DNA from: Methylobacterium sp. Leaf108
Lineage (GTDB): Bacteria; Pseudomonadota; Alphaproteobacteria; Rhizobiales; Beijerinckiaceae
NCBI RefSeq assembly: GCF_001423265.1
Contig: NZ_LMND01000023.1
Coordinates: forward strand, 186,001 to 250,000
Reading direction: 5' to 3'
Length of the DNA: 64,000 bases
Every line of letters starts with the position of its first letter. Position 1 is the first letter of the stretch. Of this stretch, positions 40,266-52,699 are shown one piece after another. The translations under genes were made by a program, and so were the position numbers. The notes below the pieces were generated by a model. It was not told where the DNA came from. It saw only the letters and a program-made list of their open reading frames with translations, and ran no database searches.

Positions 40266-41537
40266 ATGAGCAAGACTGGCGGCAACGACTCGAAGAGCAC
40301 GCTGTACTGCTCGTTTTGCGGCAAGAGCCAGCACGAGGTCCGCAAGCTGATCGCGGGCCCGACGGTGTTCATCTGCGACGAGTGTGTCGAACTGTGCATG
40401 GACATCATTCGCGAGGAGTCGAAGTCCTCTCTCGTGAAGTCGCGCGACGGCGTGCCGACGCCCAAGGAGATCCGCCGCGTCCTCGACGACTACGTCATCG
40501 GCCAGGATTTCGCCAAGAAGGTGCTCTCGGTCGCGGTGCACAACCACTACAAGCGCCTCGCCCACGCCTCGAAGCACAACGACGTCGAGCTGGCCAAGTC
40601 CAACATCATGCTGATCGGGCCCACCGGCTCCGGCAAGACTCTGCTCGCCCAGACACTCGCCCGCATCCTCGACGTGCCCTTCACGATGGCGGACGCGACG
40701 ACGCTGACCGAGGCCGGCTACGTCGGTGAGGACGTCGAGAACATCATCCTGAAGCTGCTCCAGGCCTCCGACTACAACGTCGAGCGGGCGCAGCGCGGCA
40801 TCGTCTACATCGACGAGATCGACAAGATCAGCCGCAAGTCAGACAACCCCTCGATCACCCGCGACGTGTCCGGCGAGGGCGTGCAGCAGGCCCTCCTGAA
40901 GATCATGGAGGGCACCGTCGCCTCCGTGCCTCCGCAGGGCGGCCGCAAGCACCCGCAGCAGGAGTTCCTGCAGGTCGACACCACTAACATCCTCTTCATC
41001 TGCGGCGGCGCCTTCGCCGGGCTGGAGCGCATCATCTCGGCGCGCGGCAAGGGCACCTCGATCGGCTTCGGCGCGACCGTGCAGGCCCCTGACGACCGCC
41101 GGACCGGCGAGATCTTCCGGAATGTCGAGCCCGAGGACCTGCTGAAGTTCGGCCTGATCCCCGAGTTCGTGGGTCGTCTGCCGGTGCTGGCGACGCTGGA
41201 GGACCTCGACGAGGTCGCCCTCAAGCGCATCCTGCAGGAGCCCAAGAACGCGCTCGTGAAGCAGTACCAGCGCCTGTTCGAGATGGAGAACGTCGACCTG
41301 ACCTTCCAGGACGAGGCCCTCTCCATGGTCGCCCGCAAGGCGATCGAGCGGAAGACCGGTGCGCGCGGCCTGCGCTCGATCCTGGAGACCATCCTGCTCG
41401 AGACGATGTACGACCTGCCCGGCCTCGATTCCGTGGAGCAGGTGGTGATCGGCCCCGAGGTGGTGGAGGGCAAGTCTCGCCCGCTCTACATCCACGGTGA
41501 CCGCAACAAGGACGTGCCCGCCAGCGTCAGCGCCTGA
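40266..41537 (+). CDS. clpX: ATP-dependent Clp protease ATP-binding subunit ClpX
   Basis: 423-residue AAA+ unfoldase feeding ClpP; in alphaproteobacteria it also drives cell-cycle proteolysis. N-terminal four-cysteine zinc domain (YCSFCGKSQ...[10 protein letters not shown]), Walker A GPTGSGKT, Walker [11 protein letters not shown], pore loop GYVGED, ClpP-contact IGF loop (TSIGFGA) and sensor region EFVGRLPV are all present. A GGAGA ribosome-binding site precedes the ATG. Confidence 0.97.
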   Translation: MSKTGGNDSKSTLYCSFCGKSQHEVRKLIAGPTVFICDECVELCMDIIREESKSSLVKSRDGVPTPKEIRRVLDDYVIGQDFAKKVLSVAVHNHYKRLAHASKHNDVELAKSNIMLIGPTGSGKTLLAQTLARILDVPFTMADATTLTEAGYVGEDVENIILKLLQASDYNVERAQRGIVYIDEIDKISRKSDNPSITRDVSGEGVQQALLKIMEGTVASVPPQGGRKHPQQEFLQVDTTNILFICGGAFAGLERIISARGKGTSIGFGATVQAPDDRRTGEIFRNVEPEDLLKFGLIPEFVGRLPVLATLEDLDEVALKRILQEPKNALVKQYQRLFEMENVDLTFQDEALSMVARKAIERKTGARGLRSILETILLETMYDLPGLDSVEQVVIGPEVVEGKSRPLYIHGDRNKDVPASVSA

Positions 41538-41549
41538 GGGCGATCCCGA

Positions 41550-41579
41550 GCCGGCCCCCTTGTCGCATGAGGGGCCGGC
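41550..41579 (+). terminator. Hairpin after clpX
   Basis: GCCGGCCCC (41550-41558) pairs with GGGGCCGGC (41571-41579) across a 12-base loop. No T-run. It separates clpX from lon, which probably has its own promoter in the remaining intergenic bases. Confidence 0.45.
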
Positions 41580-41790
41580 AGGCCGGCGGGCCGCTTGAAG
41601 ACCCTCGCCGCAGGGACCATTTGAAGCCTAGCGCGATGGCCGCACGCCCACTGTCTGGGGTCCGGTGCCGCGCCGCCAGCCGCATCGTCTCCGTTGCTTC
41701 CGACCCCCTCGCGGCCCGGTCGGCCCCTGGCAGGTTGCTTGCTCCTCATTGAGAGGCGGCTGCCCGGCGTCAATCATGAGGAAGTCCTTT

Positions 41791-44214
<2,424 letters not shown>

Positions 44215-44245
44215 CACGCCGCGACCATCGACGGGACGGTGATAG

Positions 44246-44276
44246 CGGCGGCTCCCACGGGGGCCGCCGTTTTCTT
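44246..44276 (+). terminator. Intrinsic terminator after lon
   Basis: CGGCGGCTCC and GGGGCCGCCG form a ~10-bp stem with a CACG-type loop, followed at once by TTTTCTT. Classic rho-independent structure 32 bases after the lon stop codon. Confidence 0.85.
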
Positions 44277-44379
44277 ATGGCACTCCGATTTCCAAAGAAG
44301 GAACGCGGTTGTGTCGTCGATCCGTATTCCCGCAAAGCGGGCGTACCGCTATCGTCGTCCGCCAGGCGGCGAGGTTTCG

Positions 44380-44784
44380 ATGCGGTCCCGATGGCGTTTG
44401 CGACATGTGCCGATCACGCTGGGTCTCTTTGTGTCCGCCTGCAGCGGGACGGGGCCGCCACCGCCCTCGCCGACCGCGACCCTGCGCGAGCGCGTGGCGG
44501 CGCTGGCCCTGCGCCAGACCGATTTCGGGGCGATCTCCGTCATTCCCGTTCGCTTCGAAAAGAGCCGCCTCTCCGGCCCGTTCGAGGACGGCGGGCGTAC
44601 GCTCTATTGCGTGTCGAGCCGGATGAAGGGCCGAAGCTTCGATAACGGCGAGCGCCCCAAGGTCGTGATTCGCGACGAGGGCGGCGTGCTGAAGGTGGTC
44701 GAGGACGAGGTCGAGGTCTGCGAAGGGCACCGGACGGAGCCGTTCCCGGAGCTGGAGACCCTCGGGAACGCGGCCCGGTCCTGA
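44380..44784 (+). CDS. Small lipoprotein of unknown function
   Basis: 134 residues. The N-terminus MRSRWRLRHVPITLGLFVSAC is a lipoprotein signal with the lipobox cysteine at residue 21, followed by a Pro-rich linker and a compact ~90-residue domain (TDFGAISVIPVRFEKSR...GGRTLYCVSSRMKG) with two further cysteines. ATG at 44380 has GCGAGG upstream and gives the clean signal; the longer open frame from 44239 would bury it. Family not recognised. Convergent with dnaE, ending 27 bases away. Confidence 0.75.
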   Translation: MRSRWRLRHVPITLGLFVSACSGTGPPPPSPTATLRERVAALALRQTDFGAISVIPVRFEKSRLSGPFEDGGRTLYCVSSRMKGRSFDNGERPKVVIRDEGGVLKVVEDEVEVCEGHRTEPFPELETLGNAARS

Positions 44785-44811
44785 CGGACGCCCCCCGGCC
44801 GGCGCTGGCGC

Positions 44812-48309
<3,498 letters not shown>

Positions 48310-48479
48310 GGCGCCAGGATCGCGAGTCGTCCTTACCCGTCTACCCACCACCGGCACCGGTCCTGCGATTGCCTGTGGAACGGAGCCCGGCTGTGCCTTC
48401 GCCGCCACGGATCGCGCAGCCCGGTCCAGGCGTGATCCGCCGACGGGAGAGGACGGGTCGGCACCGAGGCGGCGCTCGC

Positions 48480-48584
48480 TCAACGCAGGGGCGCGAGCGC
48501 CACCGCCCACGCCGCCAGCGCACCGGCGAGCAGCCCGAAGGCCGTGAACTCGACCATGCCGGTTATGATCGTGCGCTTGATCAT
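48480..48584 (-). CDS. Small single-helix membrane protein
   Basis: 34-codon open frame, MIKRTIITGMVEFTAFGLLA followed by a further hydrophobic stretch ending ALAPLR. It is one transmembrane helix with a basic N-terminus. The start is supported by AAGGAG at ideal spacing (9 bases before the ATG at 48584), rare for a chance frame of this size. It lies 170 bases upstream of dnaE on the same strand. No family recognised. Confidence 0.6.
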   Translation of the reverse strand: MIKRTIITGMVEFTAFGLLAGALAAWAVALAPLR

Positions 48585-49008
48585 CGTCGTCGCTCCTTCG
48601 GGTACTCCCGCGATCTTTGTTCCTGTTTTGTTCTGTGTAAAGCGGGGATGTGTCCGGCGCTTGCGACAGGGTGAAGAGTTTATGAGCGTCGGTCCTTTCC
48701 TGCCCTTCCCTTCCCTGCCTGCGGCTCCGCGCGGGCGGCGGCCGTCGTGGAGCTTGTCCGCCGATATCCACGCGACCGAAGACGGGCCGCCCTGCCCAGG
48801 CATGAATGCGCGACCTCAACAGACTGGCGCGGACGCGTTAACCTTGTCAGAGCCTGAACTGCGTAGTTGAATTCTCGATGTACTTAGGTATATTAATCAT
48901 AGAATGCGTAACGTCGCATTTGTCGTAGACGAACACTGAAAAACGTAGCAATAAGGCGTCACGGAGCTGGCGCGGCGCTGACTTCGACAGACGAACGGGA
49001 AGATGACC
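48585..49008. other. AT-richer region upstream of the GG-peptide cluster
   Basis: 424 bases with no supportable gene. From about 48860 to 48960 it is clearly AT-rich (TACTTAGGTATATTAATCAT and AACACTGAAAAACGTAGCAA) and likely holds the promoter of the first peptide gene; the 13-mer shared with the fifth peptide gene's upstream region is at 48945-48957. Confidence 0.6.
48945..48957 (+). promoter_or_regulatory. Shared 13-mer GTAGCAATAAGGC, copy 1
   Basis: Identical to 50123-50135. Sits 51 bases before the first peptide start codon, in an AT-rich block. Either a promoter element or a regulator site common to both transcription starts of the peptide cluster. Confidence 0.5.
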
Positions 49009-49182
49009 ATGACGAAGCTCGATCTCACCACCATGACCGCGATCTCGGGCGGTGGTTATGCCGGCGGCGGTGGCGCCCAGGCCAGCAACGGCGGCGTCGC
49101 CATCAATGGCAACGGCAACACCGTCTATTACGGCAACACCTCGAACCAGAGCTCGAACAGCGGCTCGTCGAAGAAGTCCTGA
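49009..49182 (+). CDS. Double-glycine leader peptide precursor 1
   Basis: 57 codons. Leader MTKLDLTTMTAISGG has hydrophobic residues at -4, -7, -10 and -12 relative to the GG, the pattern recognised by C39 peptidase transporters. The predicted core (42 residues) starts GYAGGGGAQASNGGVAINGN and ends NSGSSKKS; it is rich in Gly, Asn and Ser with two tyrosines and no cysteine. It carries a 6-residue Gly-rich insertion after the cleavage site absent from copies 2-4. ATG at 49009 is preferred to 49003 because GGGAAG sits at proper distance. Likely exported by the downstream HlyD/ABC pair; activity unknown. Confidence 0.8.
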   Translation: MTKLDLTTMTAISGGGYAGGGGAQASNGGVAINGNGNTVYYGNTSNQSSNSGSSKKS

Positions 49183-49333
49183 TCAGGACAGGTCGCGTGG
49201 TTTTGCTCCCCGCGACCGACCGCTCGACACGCCCTTGACCGGCCGGCCTCGTCGACGTGAACCGTCGACGACGGCTCGGCCTCGGGACGAACCCCCATCC
49301 TTTTTCAATGTCCCATTCCGCGGAGACAACGCC

Positions 49334-49489
49334 ATGACGAAGCTCGACCTCACCAGCATGACCACGATCTCGGGCGGCGCCGCCCAGGCCACCAACGGTG
49401 GCGTCGCCATCAACGGCAACGGCAACACCGTCTATTACGGCAACACCTCGAACCAGAGCTCCAACAGCGGCTCGTCGAAGAAGTCCTGA
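49334..49489 (+). CDS. Double-glycine leader peptide precursor 2
   Basis: 51 codons. Leader MTKLDLTSMTTISGG, then a 36-residue core beginning AAQATNGGVAINGNGNTVYY and ending in SSNSGSSKKS. Compared with copy 1 the leader differs at two positions and the Gly-rich insertion is missing; the remaining core is nearly identical. A GGAGA lies upstream of the ATG. The core has a basic C-terminal end (KKS), no cysteine and no obvious helix; Asn/Gly/Ser richness suggests a flexible or beta-strand-stacking peptide. Second of the tandem series. Confidence 0.82.
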   Translation: MTKLDLTSMTTISGGAAQATNGGVAINGNGNTVYYGNTSNQSSNSGSSKKS

Positions 49490-49579
49490 TCCGCGCTTCA
49501 GCGCGATCCGACGTCTCCCGGGCGCCCGGCCCACGGGCGCCCCTCGATCTCCCCCTCTCACAGCCAGGGTACCGGACCG

Positions 49580-49735
49580 ATGACGAAGCTCGACCTCACC
49601 ACCATGACCGCGATTTCCGGCGGCGCCGCGCAGGCCAGCAACGGCGGCGTCGCCATCAACGGTGACGGCAACACCGTCTATTACGGCAACACCGCGAACC
49701 AGAGCTCGAACAAGGGTTCGTCGAAGAAGTGCTGA
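49580..49735 (+). CDS. Double-glycine leader peptide precursor 3 (C-terminal Cys variant)
   Basis: 51 codons. Leader MTKLDLTTMTAISGG identical to copy 1. The core differs from copy 2 at several positions: Asn to Asp in INGDGN, Thr-Ser to Thr-Ala, Ser to Lys in SSNKGSSKKC, and the last residue is cysteine instead of serine (TGC for TCC). It is the only cysteine in any core and could permit disulfide dimers or a thioester/lipid link; this is inference. The gene follows copy 2 by 90 bases within a 246-base repeat unit. Confidence 0.82.
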   Translation: MTKLDLTTMTAISGGAAQASNGGVAINGDGNTVYYGNTANQSSNKGSSKKC

Positions 49736-49824
49736 TCCGCGCTTAGCCGCGATCCGACCTCTGCCGGGCACCCGGACCACGGGCGCCCTTTCCTCCCTCC
49801 CTCACAACTCAGGATATCGGACCG

Positions 49825-49980
49825 ATGACCAAGCTCGACCTCACCACCCTGACCGCGATCTCGGGCGGCGCCGCTCAGGCGACCAATCACGGCGTCGCCA
49901 TCAACGGCAACGGCAACACCGTCTATTACGGCAACACCTCGAACCAGAGCTCGAACAGCGGCTCGTCGAAGAAGTCCTGA
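49825..49980 (+). CDS. Double-glycine leader peptide precursor 4
   Basis: 51 codons. Leader MTKLDLTTLTAISGG, core starting AAQATNHGVAINGNGNTVYY and ending SSNSGSSKKS. It differs from copy 2 mainly by His for Gly in the core and two leader positions; the changes keep hydrophobic residues at the transporter-recognition positions. It is the last of the closely related tandem copies. Downstream a GGTCCGG/CCGGACC pairing could form a stem near 49994-50023. Confidence 0.82.
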   Translation: MTKLDLTTLTAISGGAAQATNHGVAINGNGNTVYYGNTSNQSSNSGSSKKS

Positions 49981-50122
49981 TCGGCACCGAGACCGGTCCG
50001 GTCGAGGCTCCGGCCCCCGGACCGATCGACACCGAGGCCGTCTGCCGACACCGCCTTCCCGTCTTGGTGAGAGCAATGTCGAGCGCGCGACACTCAATAG
50101 AGTTCGGACTTATATTACTTAA

Positions 50123-50135
50123 GTAGCAATAAGGC
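50123..50135 (+). promoter_or_regulatory. Shared 13-mer GTAGCAATAAGGC, copy 2
   Basis: Identical to 48945-48957, here 103 bases before the fifth peptide start and again directly after an AT-rich block. Supports a second promoter for the fifth peptide and possibly the export operon. Confidence 0.5.
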
Positions 50136-50196
50136 CCTGTATCGTCCGTCGCATGATCTCGACAGGGCACGAATCGTCGGTCATCAAGAGGGTGGA

Positions 50197-50213
50197 GTTA
50201 ACGATGTGTTAAC
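50197..50213. promoter_or_regulatory. Paired GTTAAC palindromes
   Basis: GTTAAC-GATGT-GTTAAC, two identical 6-bp palindromes 5 bases apart, 25 bases upstream of the fifth peptide start codon. Could be an operator or a short transcript hairpin. Confidence 0.4.
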
Positions 50214-50238
50214 GCCGTTCAGCCCCAGGAGTGATGAC

Positions 50239-50361
50239 ATGCGCAAGCTCGATCTGAAGACCCTGCAGACCGTGTCCGGCGGCGGTGGCAAGGACTACGG
50301 CCACGGTCATGGCCACGACAAGGGTCATGGCAAGGGCGGCAAGGGCAAGGACAAGTCCTGA
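50239..50361 (+). CDS. Double-glycine leader peptide precursor 5, His/Lys/Gly-rich
   Basis: 40 codons. Leader MRKLDLKTLQTVSGG keeps the KLDL start and hydrophobic -4 (Val), -7 (Leu), -10 and -12 positions of the other four. The 25-residue core is unrelated: GGKDYGHGHGHDKGHGKGGK in its main part, with four His and seven Lys, no hydrophobic segment. Such a core could bind Ni, Cu or Zn, or be a cationic peptide. AGGAG at good spacing precedes the ATG. It is followed by a perfect 11-bp stem-loop and then the export operon, so it is the peptide gene nearest its presumed transporter. Confidence 0.78.
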   Translation: MRKLDLKTLQTVSGGGGKDYGHGHGHDKGHGKGGKGKDKS

Positions 50362-50375
50362 CCTCGAATTCCCCC

Positions 50376-50401
50376 GCGTGCGGGTCGGCGGACCCGCACG
50401 C
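50376..50401 (+). terminator. Stem-loop between peptide 5 and the export operon
   Basis: GCGTGCGGGTC pairs perfectly with GACCCGCACGC across a GGCG loop (11 bp). No T-run follows. It may act as a partial terminator or transcript-stabilising end so that peptide message exceeds transporter message. Confidence 0.5.
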
Positions 50402-50500
50402 ACCGATCTCGAATCGGCGGCGTCCGGTTGCACCCCGAGGGTTGCGCCGGGCGCCGCCTTAACCTGTCGCAAAGCCTGTTAGGCTAGGCATGTCGCCATC

Positions 50501-51403
50501 ATGGACGACATTCCTGCCCTCTCACGACGCATTGCCAGCCTGCCCCTCGCGGCGCGGCGGCACGCCCTGCGTGCGGTCTGGACCGCCGGCAGGATCGCGG
50601 GACGCAAGGCCGACTTCGACCTCCACGGCCTCCTGCGCCACACCCTGCGGTTGGGCACCCGTGACGCCAAGCGGCTCGACCGCGAGATCGCCTTTCACGA
50701 CACCCTCACCGAACTCGAATGGCTGGCGCTGCTGGTGCGCAGCACCGACCAGCTGATCGCCGATTCGCGCCGGGTGGTGACGGAGGGTGCCGGCATCCTC
50801 ACCCGCACGGCGGCATCGGGCAATCCGGTCATCCTGGCCCCCCTTCACATGGGCAACTACGTCTTCGGCCTCGCGGCCACCATGAGGACGTTCTTTCCCG
50901 GACGGCGCATGCTGATCCTGCGGGCGCGGGAGGACCACGAGGCCGATACCCGGGTGATGGAGCGCATCCGCGAGATCGGCATCGAGATGCGGTTCCTGCA
51001 GGTCTCCGACAAGGCGAGCTATGCCGAGGCGGTGCGGTTCGTGCGCCAGGGCGCCGTCGTGATCTATTTCGTCGACCTGCCTCCGAGCTACGGCGGCCCG
51101 ATCGACGTCGAGCTCCTCGGCCGGCCGATGCGACTGGCGTTGGGGATCGATTCGCTGGCGCGGGTCGCCAACGCCACCGTCGTGCCGCTCGCCGTCACCT
51201 CGTCGCTGAGCGGCGACACCGTGCACGTGGGCCGCGCCTTCGAGGTGGTCGACGTCGGCCGCGCCGAGCGGCTGCGCATCGCCGGCCTCGTCTCCCGCCA
51301 TGTGGAGACGGCGATCCTGCGCGCACCCGGGCAATGGCACTTCTGGCCGCGCCTGTCCGAATTCGCCCCCCTGCCCGATCTCGCCACGGATGCCGCCGAA
51401 TGA
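50501..51403 (+). CDS. LpxL/HtrB-like acyltransferase-fold protein with altered active site
   Basis: 300 residues resembling the lipid A late acyltransferase family (PF03279 type). The region VILAPLHMGNYVFGLAAT corresponds to the HxGNWE active-site motif, but the catalytic acid is replaced: His116 is present while the +5 position is Val121. Downstream blocks VVIYFVDLPPSYGGPIDVEL and LALGIDSLARVANATVVPLA match the family's D-P and G-T-G-A-VVP regions. No clear N-terminal membrane anchor. Its stop overlaps the HlyD start (ATGA), so it belongs to the export operon. It may modify, bind or protect against the peptides, or act on lipid; all inference. Confidence 0.72.
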   Translation: MDDIPALSRRIASLPLAARRHALRAVWTAGRIAGRKADFDLHGLLRHTLRLGTRDAKRLDREIAFHDTLTELEWLALLVRSTDQLIADSRRVVTEGAGILTRTAASGNPVILAPLHMGNYVFGLAATMRTFFPGRRMLILRAREDHEADTRVMERIREIGIEMRFLQVSDKASYAEAVRFVRQGAVVIYFVDLPPSYGGPIDVELLGRPMRLALGIDSLARVANATVVPLAVTSSLSGDTVHVGRAFEVVDVGRAERLRIAGLVSRHVETAILRAPGQWHFWPRLSEFAPLPDLATDAAE

Positions 51404-52692
51404 CCTCCGCCGCCCCCGACGCGCCGGCACCGTCCCTCGGCGGTGCCGCCAGGGCCCTGGGCTCATCGATCCACGTCCGCCAGGACAGGGGCACGACCTG
51501 GCTCGCGATGCTGTGCGGCGCCCTCGTGGTCGTCCTCGTCATGGTGATGACGTTCGGGCATTTCGCACGCACCGAGGCCGTGCGCGGCTACACCTCGGCC
51601 TCGTCGGGGCTGTCGCGCCTCGATGCGCAGGTCAACGGCGTGGTCAAGACGATCCACGTCCCCCAGGGCGGGATGGTGGCGGCCGGCCAGCCGATCATGA
51701 CGATCCGCCTGCGCGAGGTCACCAGCAACGGCGTCTCCACCGTCGGCGCCGCCGCCGCGAGCCTGCGCCAGAAGCGGGACAACCTGCTGGCCAGTCAGGC
51801 GCGCCTGACGAGCTTCCTCGATTCCAGCGCGGGCGACAGCAGCCAGCTCACCCAGACCCTCGACAGCGTCATCAAGGCGACGATCCAGAACGAGGACGCG
51901 ATCCGCCGCGCCCTCGAGCGCCAGGAGCAGATGGTGCGCCGGGTCCGCCAGTACATGACCGCGGGCTACGCCACCCGCGACGCGCTCAACAGCTACGAGC
52001 GCACAGCCTTCGACTACGCCCGCCAGCTCTCGGAGATCCGGGTGCGCCGGGCCGAGTTGACCCAGCAGAGCACCGAGCGCGTGCGCACCCTCCAGCAGCT
52101 CGTCCTGGAGAAGCAGGGGCAGTTGTCCACCATCGCCAGCGAGCTCAGCCTGATCGAGGCCCAGCTCGCCGGCACCCAGGCCCAATCCGAGATCCAGGTG
52201 CTGGCGCCCTTCGCCGGCCAGGTGGCGAGCCTGCTTGCGGAGACCGGAGCCGCGGTCCAGTCCGACCAGGTCGTCGCCGTGGTCGGCGATCCCGCCGCCG
52301 AGCCGGTGGTGGTGCTCGAGGTGCCATCGCGTGCCATCGGCCTCGCCAAGGTCGGCCAGCGCGTCGTCCTCAAGTACGACGCCTTCCCCTTCAAGGTCTT
52401 CGGCGTCTCGCACGGCACCATCACCGCCATCGCCTCCTCGCCGATCAAGGCGCCCACCGTCACCTCGGAAAAGGACGGCATGGCCGACGGGCGCCCCGCG
52501 GCGGCCACGGCCTCGGCCCAGCAGTCGGTGTTCCGCGTCGAGGTGAGGCCCGAGACCAAGGTGATCCACGCCTACGGCCGGGACGAGACCATCGCCCTCG
52601 GCTCCACCCTCTCGGCGGATATCGTGATCGAGCGCAGGCGCCTGATCGATTGGGTCCTCGACCCGATCCGGGCCATGCGCGGACGGGGCTGA
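51400..52692 (+). CDS. HlyD/CvaA family membrane fusion protein
   Basis: 430 residues. One N-terminal transmembrane helix (about residues 34-53), a split lipoyl-like beta domain (VNGVVKTIHVPQGGMVAAGQ, partner VLAPFAGQVASLLAETGAAV), a long coiled-coil hairpin of about 170 residues between them, and a C-terminal beta-barrel. This is the periplasmic adaptor that joins an inner-membrane ABC exporter to a TolC-type outer-membrane channel. It overlaps the upstream gene by 4 bases and precedes the ABC gene by 7, so all three are one operon. No TolC gene lies in the window; a genome-wide one is presumed. Confidence 0.92.
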   Translation: MTSAAPDAPAPSLGGAARALGSSIHVRQDRGTTWLAMLCGALVVVLVMVMTFGHFARTEAVRGYTSASSGLSRLDAQVNGVVKTIHVPQGGMVAAGQPIMTIRLREVTSNGVSTVGAAAASLRQKRDNLLASQARLTSFLDSSAGDSSQLTQTLDSVIKATIQNEDAIRRALERQEQMVRRVRQYMTAGYATRDALNSYERTAFDYARQLSEIRVRRAELTQQSTERVRTLQQLVLEKQGQLSTIASELSLIEAQLAGTQAQSEIQVLAPFAGQVASLLAETGAAVQSDQVVAVVGDPAAEPVVVLEVPSRAIGLAKVGQRVVLKYDAFPFKVFGVSHGTITAIASSPIKAPTVTSEKDGMADGRPAAATASAQQSVFRVEVRPETKVIHAYGRDETIALGSTLSADIVIERRRLIDWVLDPIRAMRGRG

Positions 52693-52699
52693 TCGGACC

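Larger units (their letters stand above)
49334..49980 (+). repeat. Tandem repeat units carrying peptide genes 2-4
   Basis: Start-to-start spacing is 246 bases (copy 2 to 3) and 245 bases (3 to 4). The spacers are also similar, including a GATCCGCGCTT stretch after each stop and a GGGCGCCC-type palindrome in mid-spacer (49520-49542 and its counterpart in the next unit). Arose by tandem duplication. Confidence 0.85.

Noticed and set aside
49400..49460. TVYYGNTSN in the peptide cores as a pediocin-type YGNGV motif (class IIa bacteriocin)
   Set aside because: No cysteine pair, motif is mid-core rather than N-terminal, and the following GV-x-C is absent; resemblance is superficial.
50490..50756. 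88-codon plus-strand frame overlapping the start of the LpxL-like gene
   Set aside because: Out of frame with a family-matching gene and Arg/Ser/Pro-rich; shadow.
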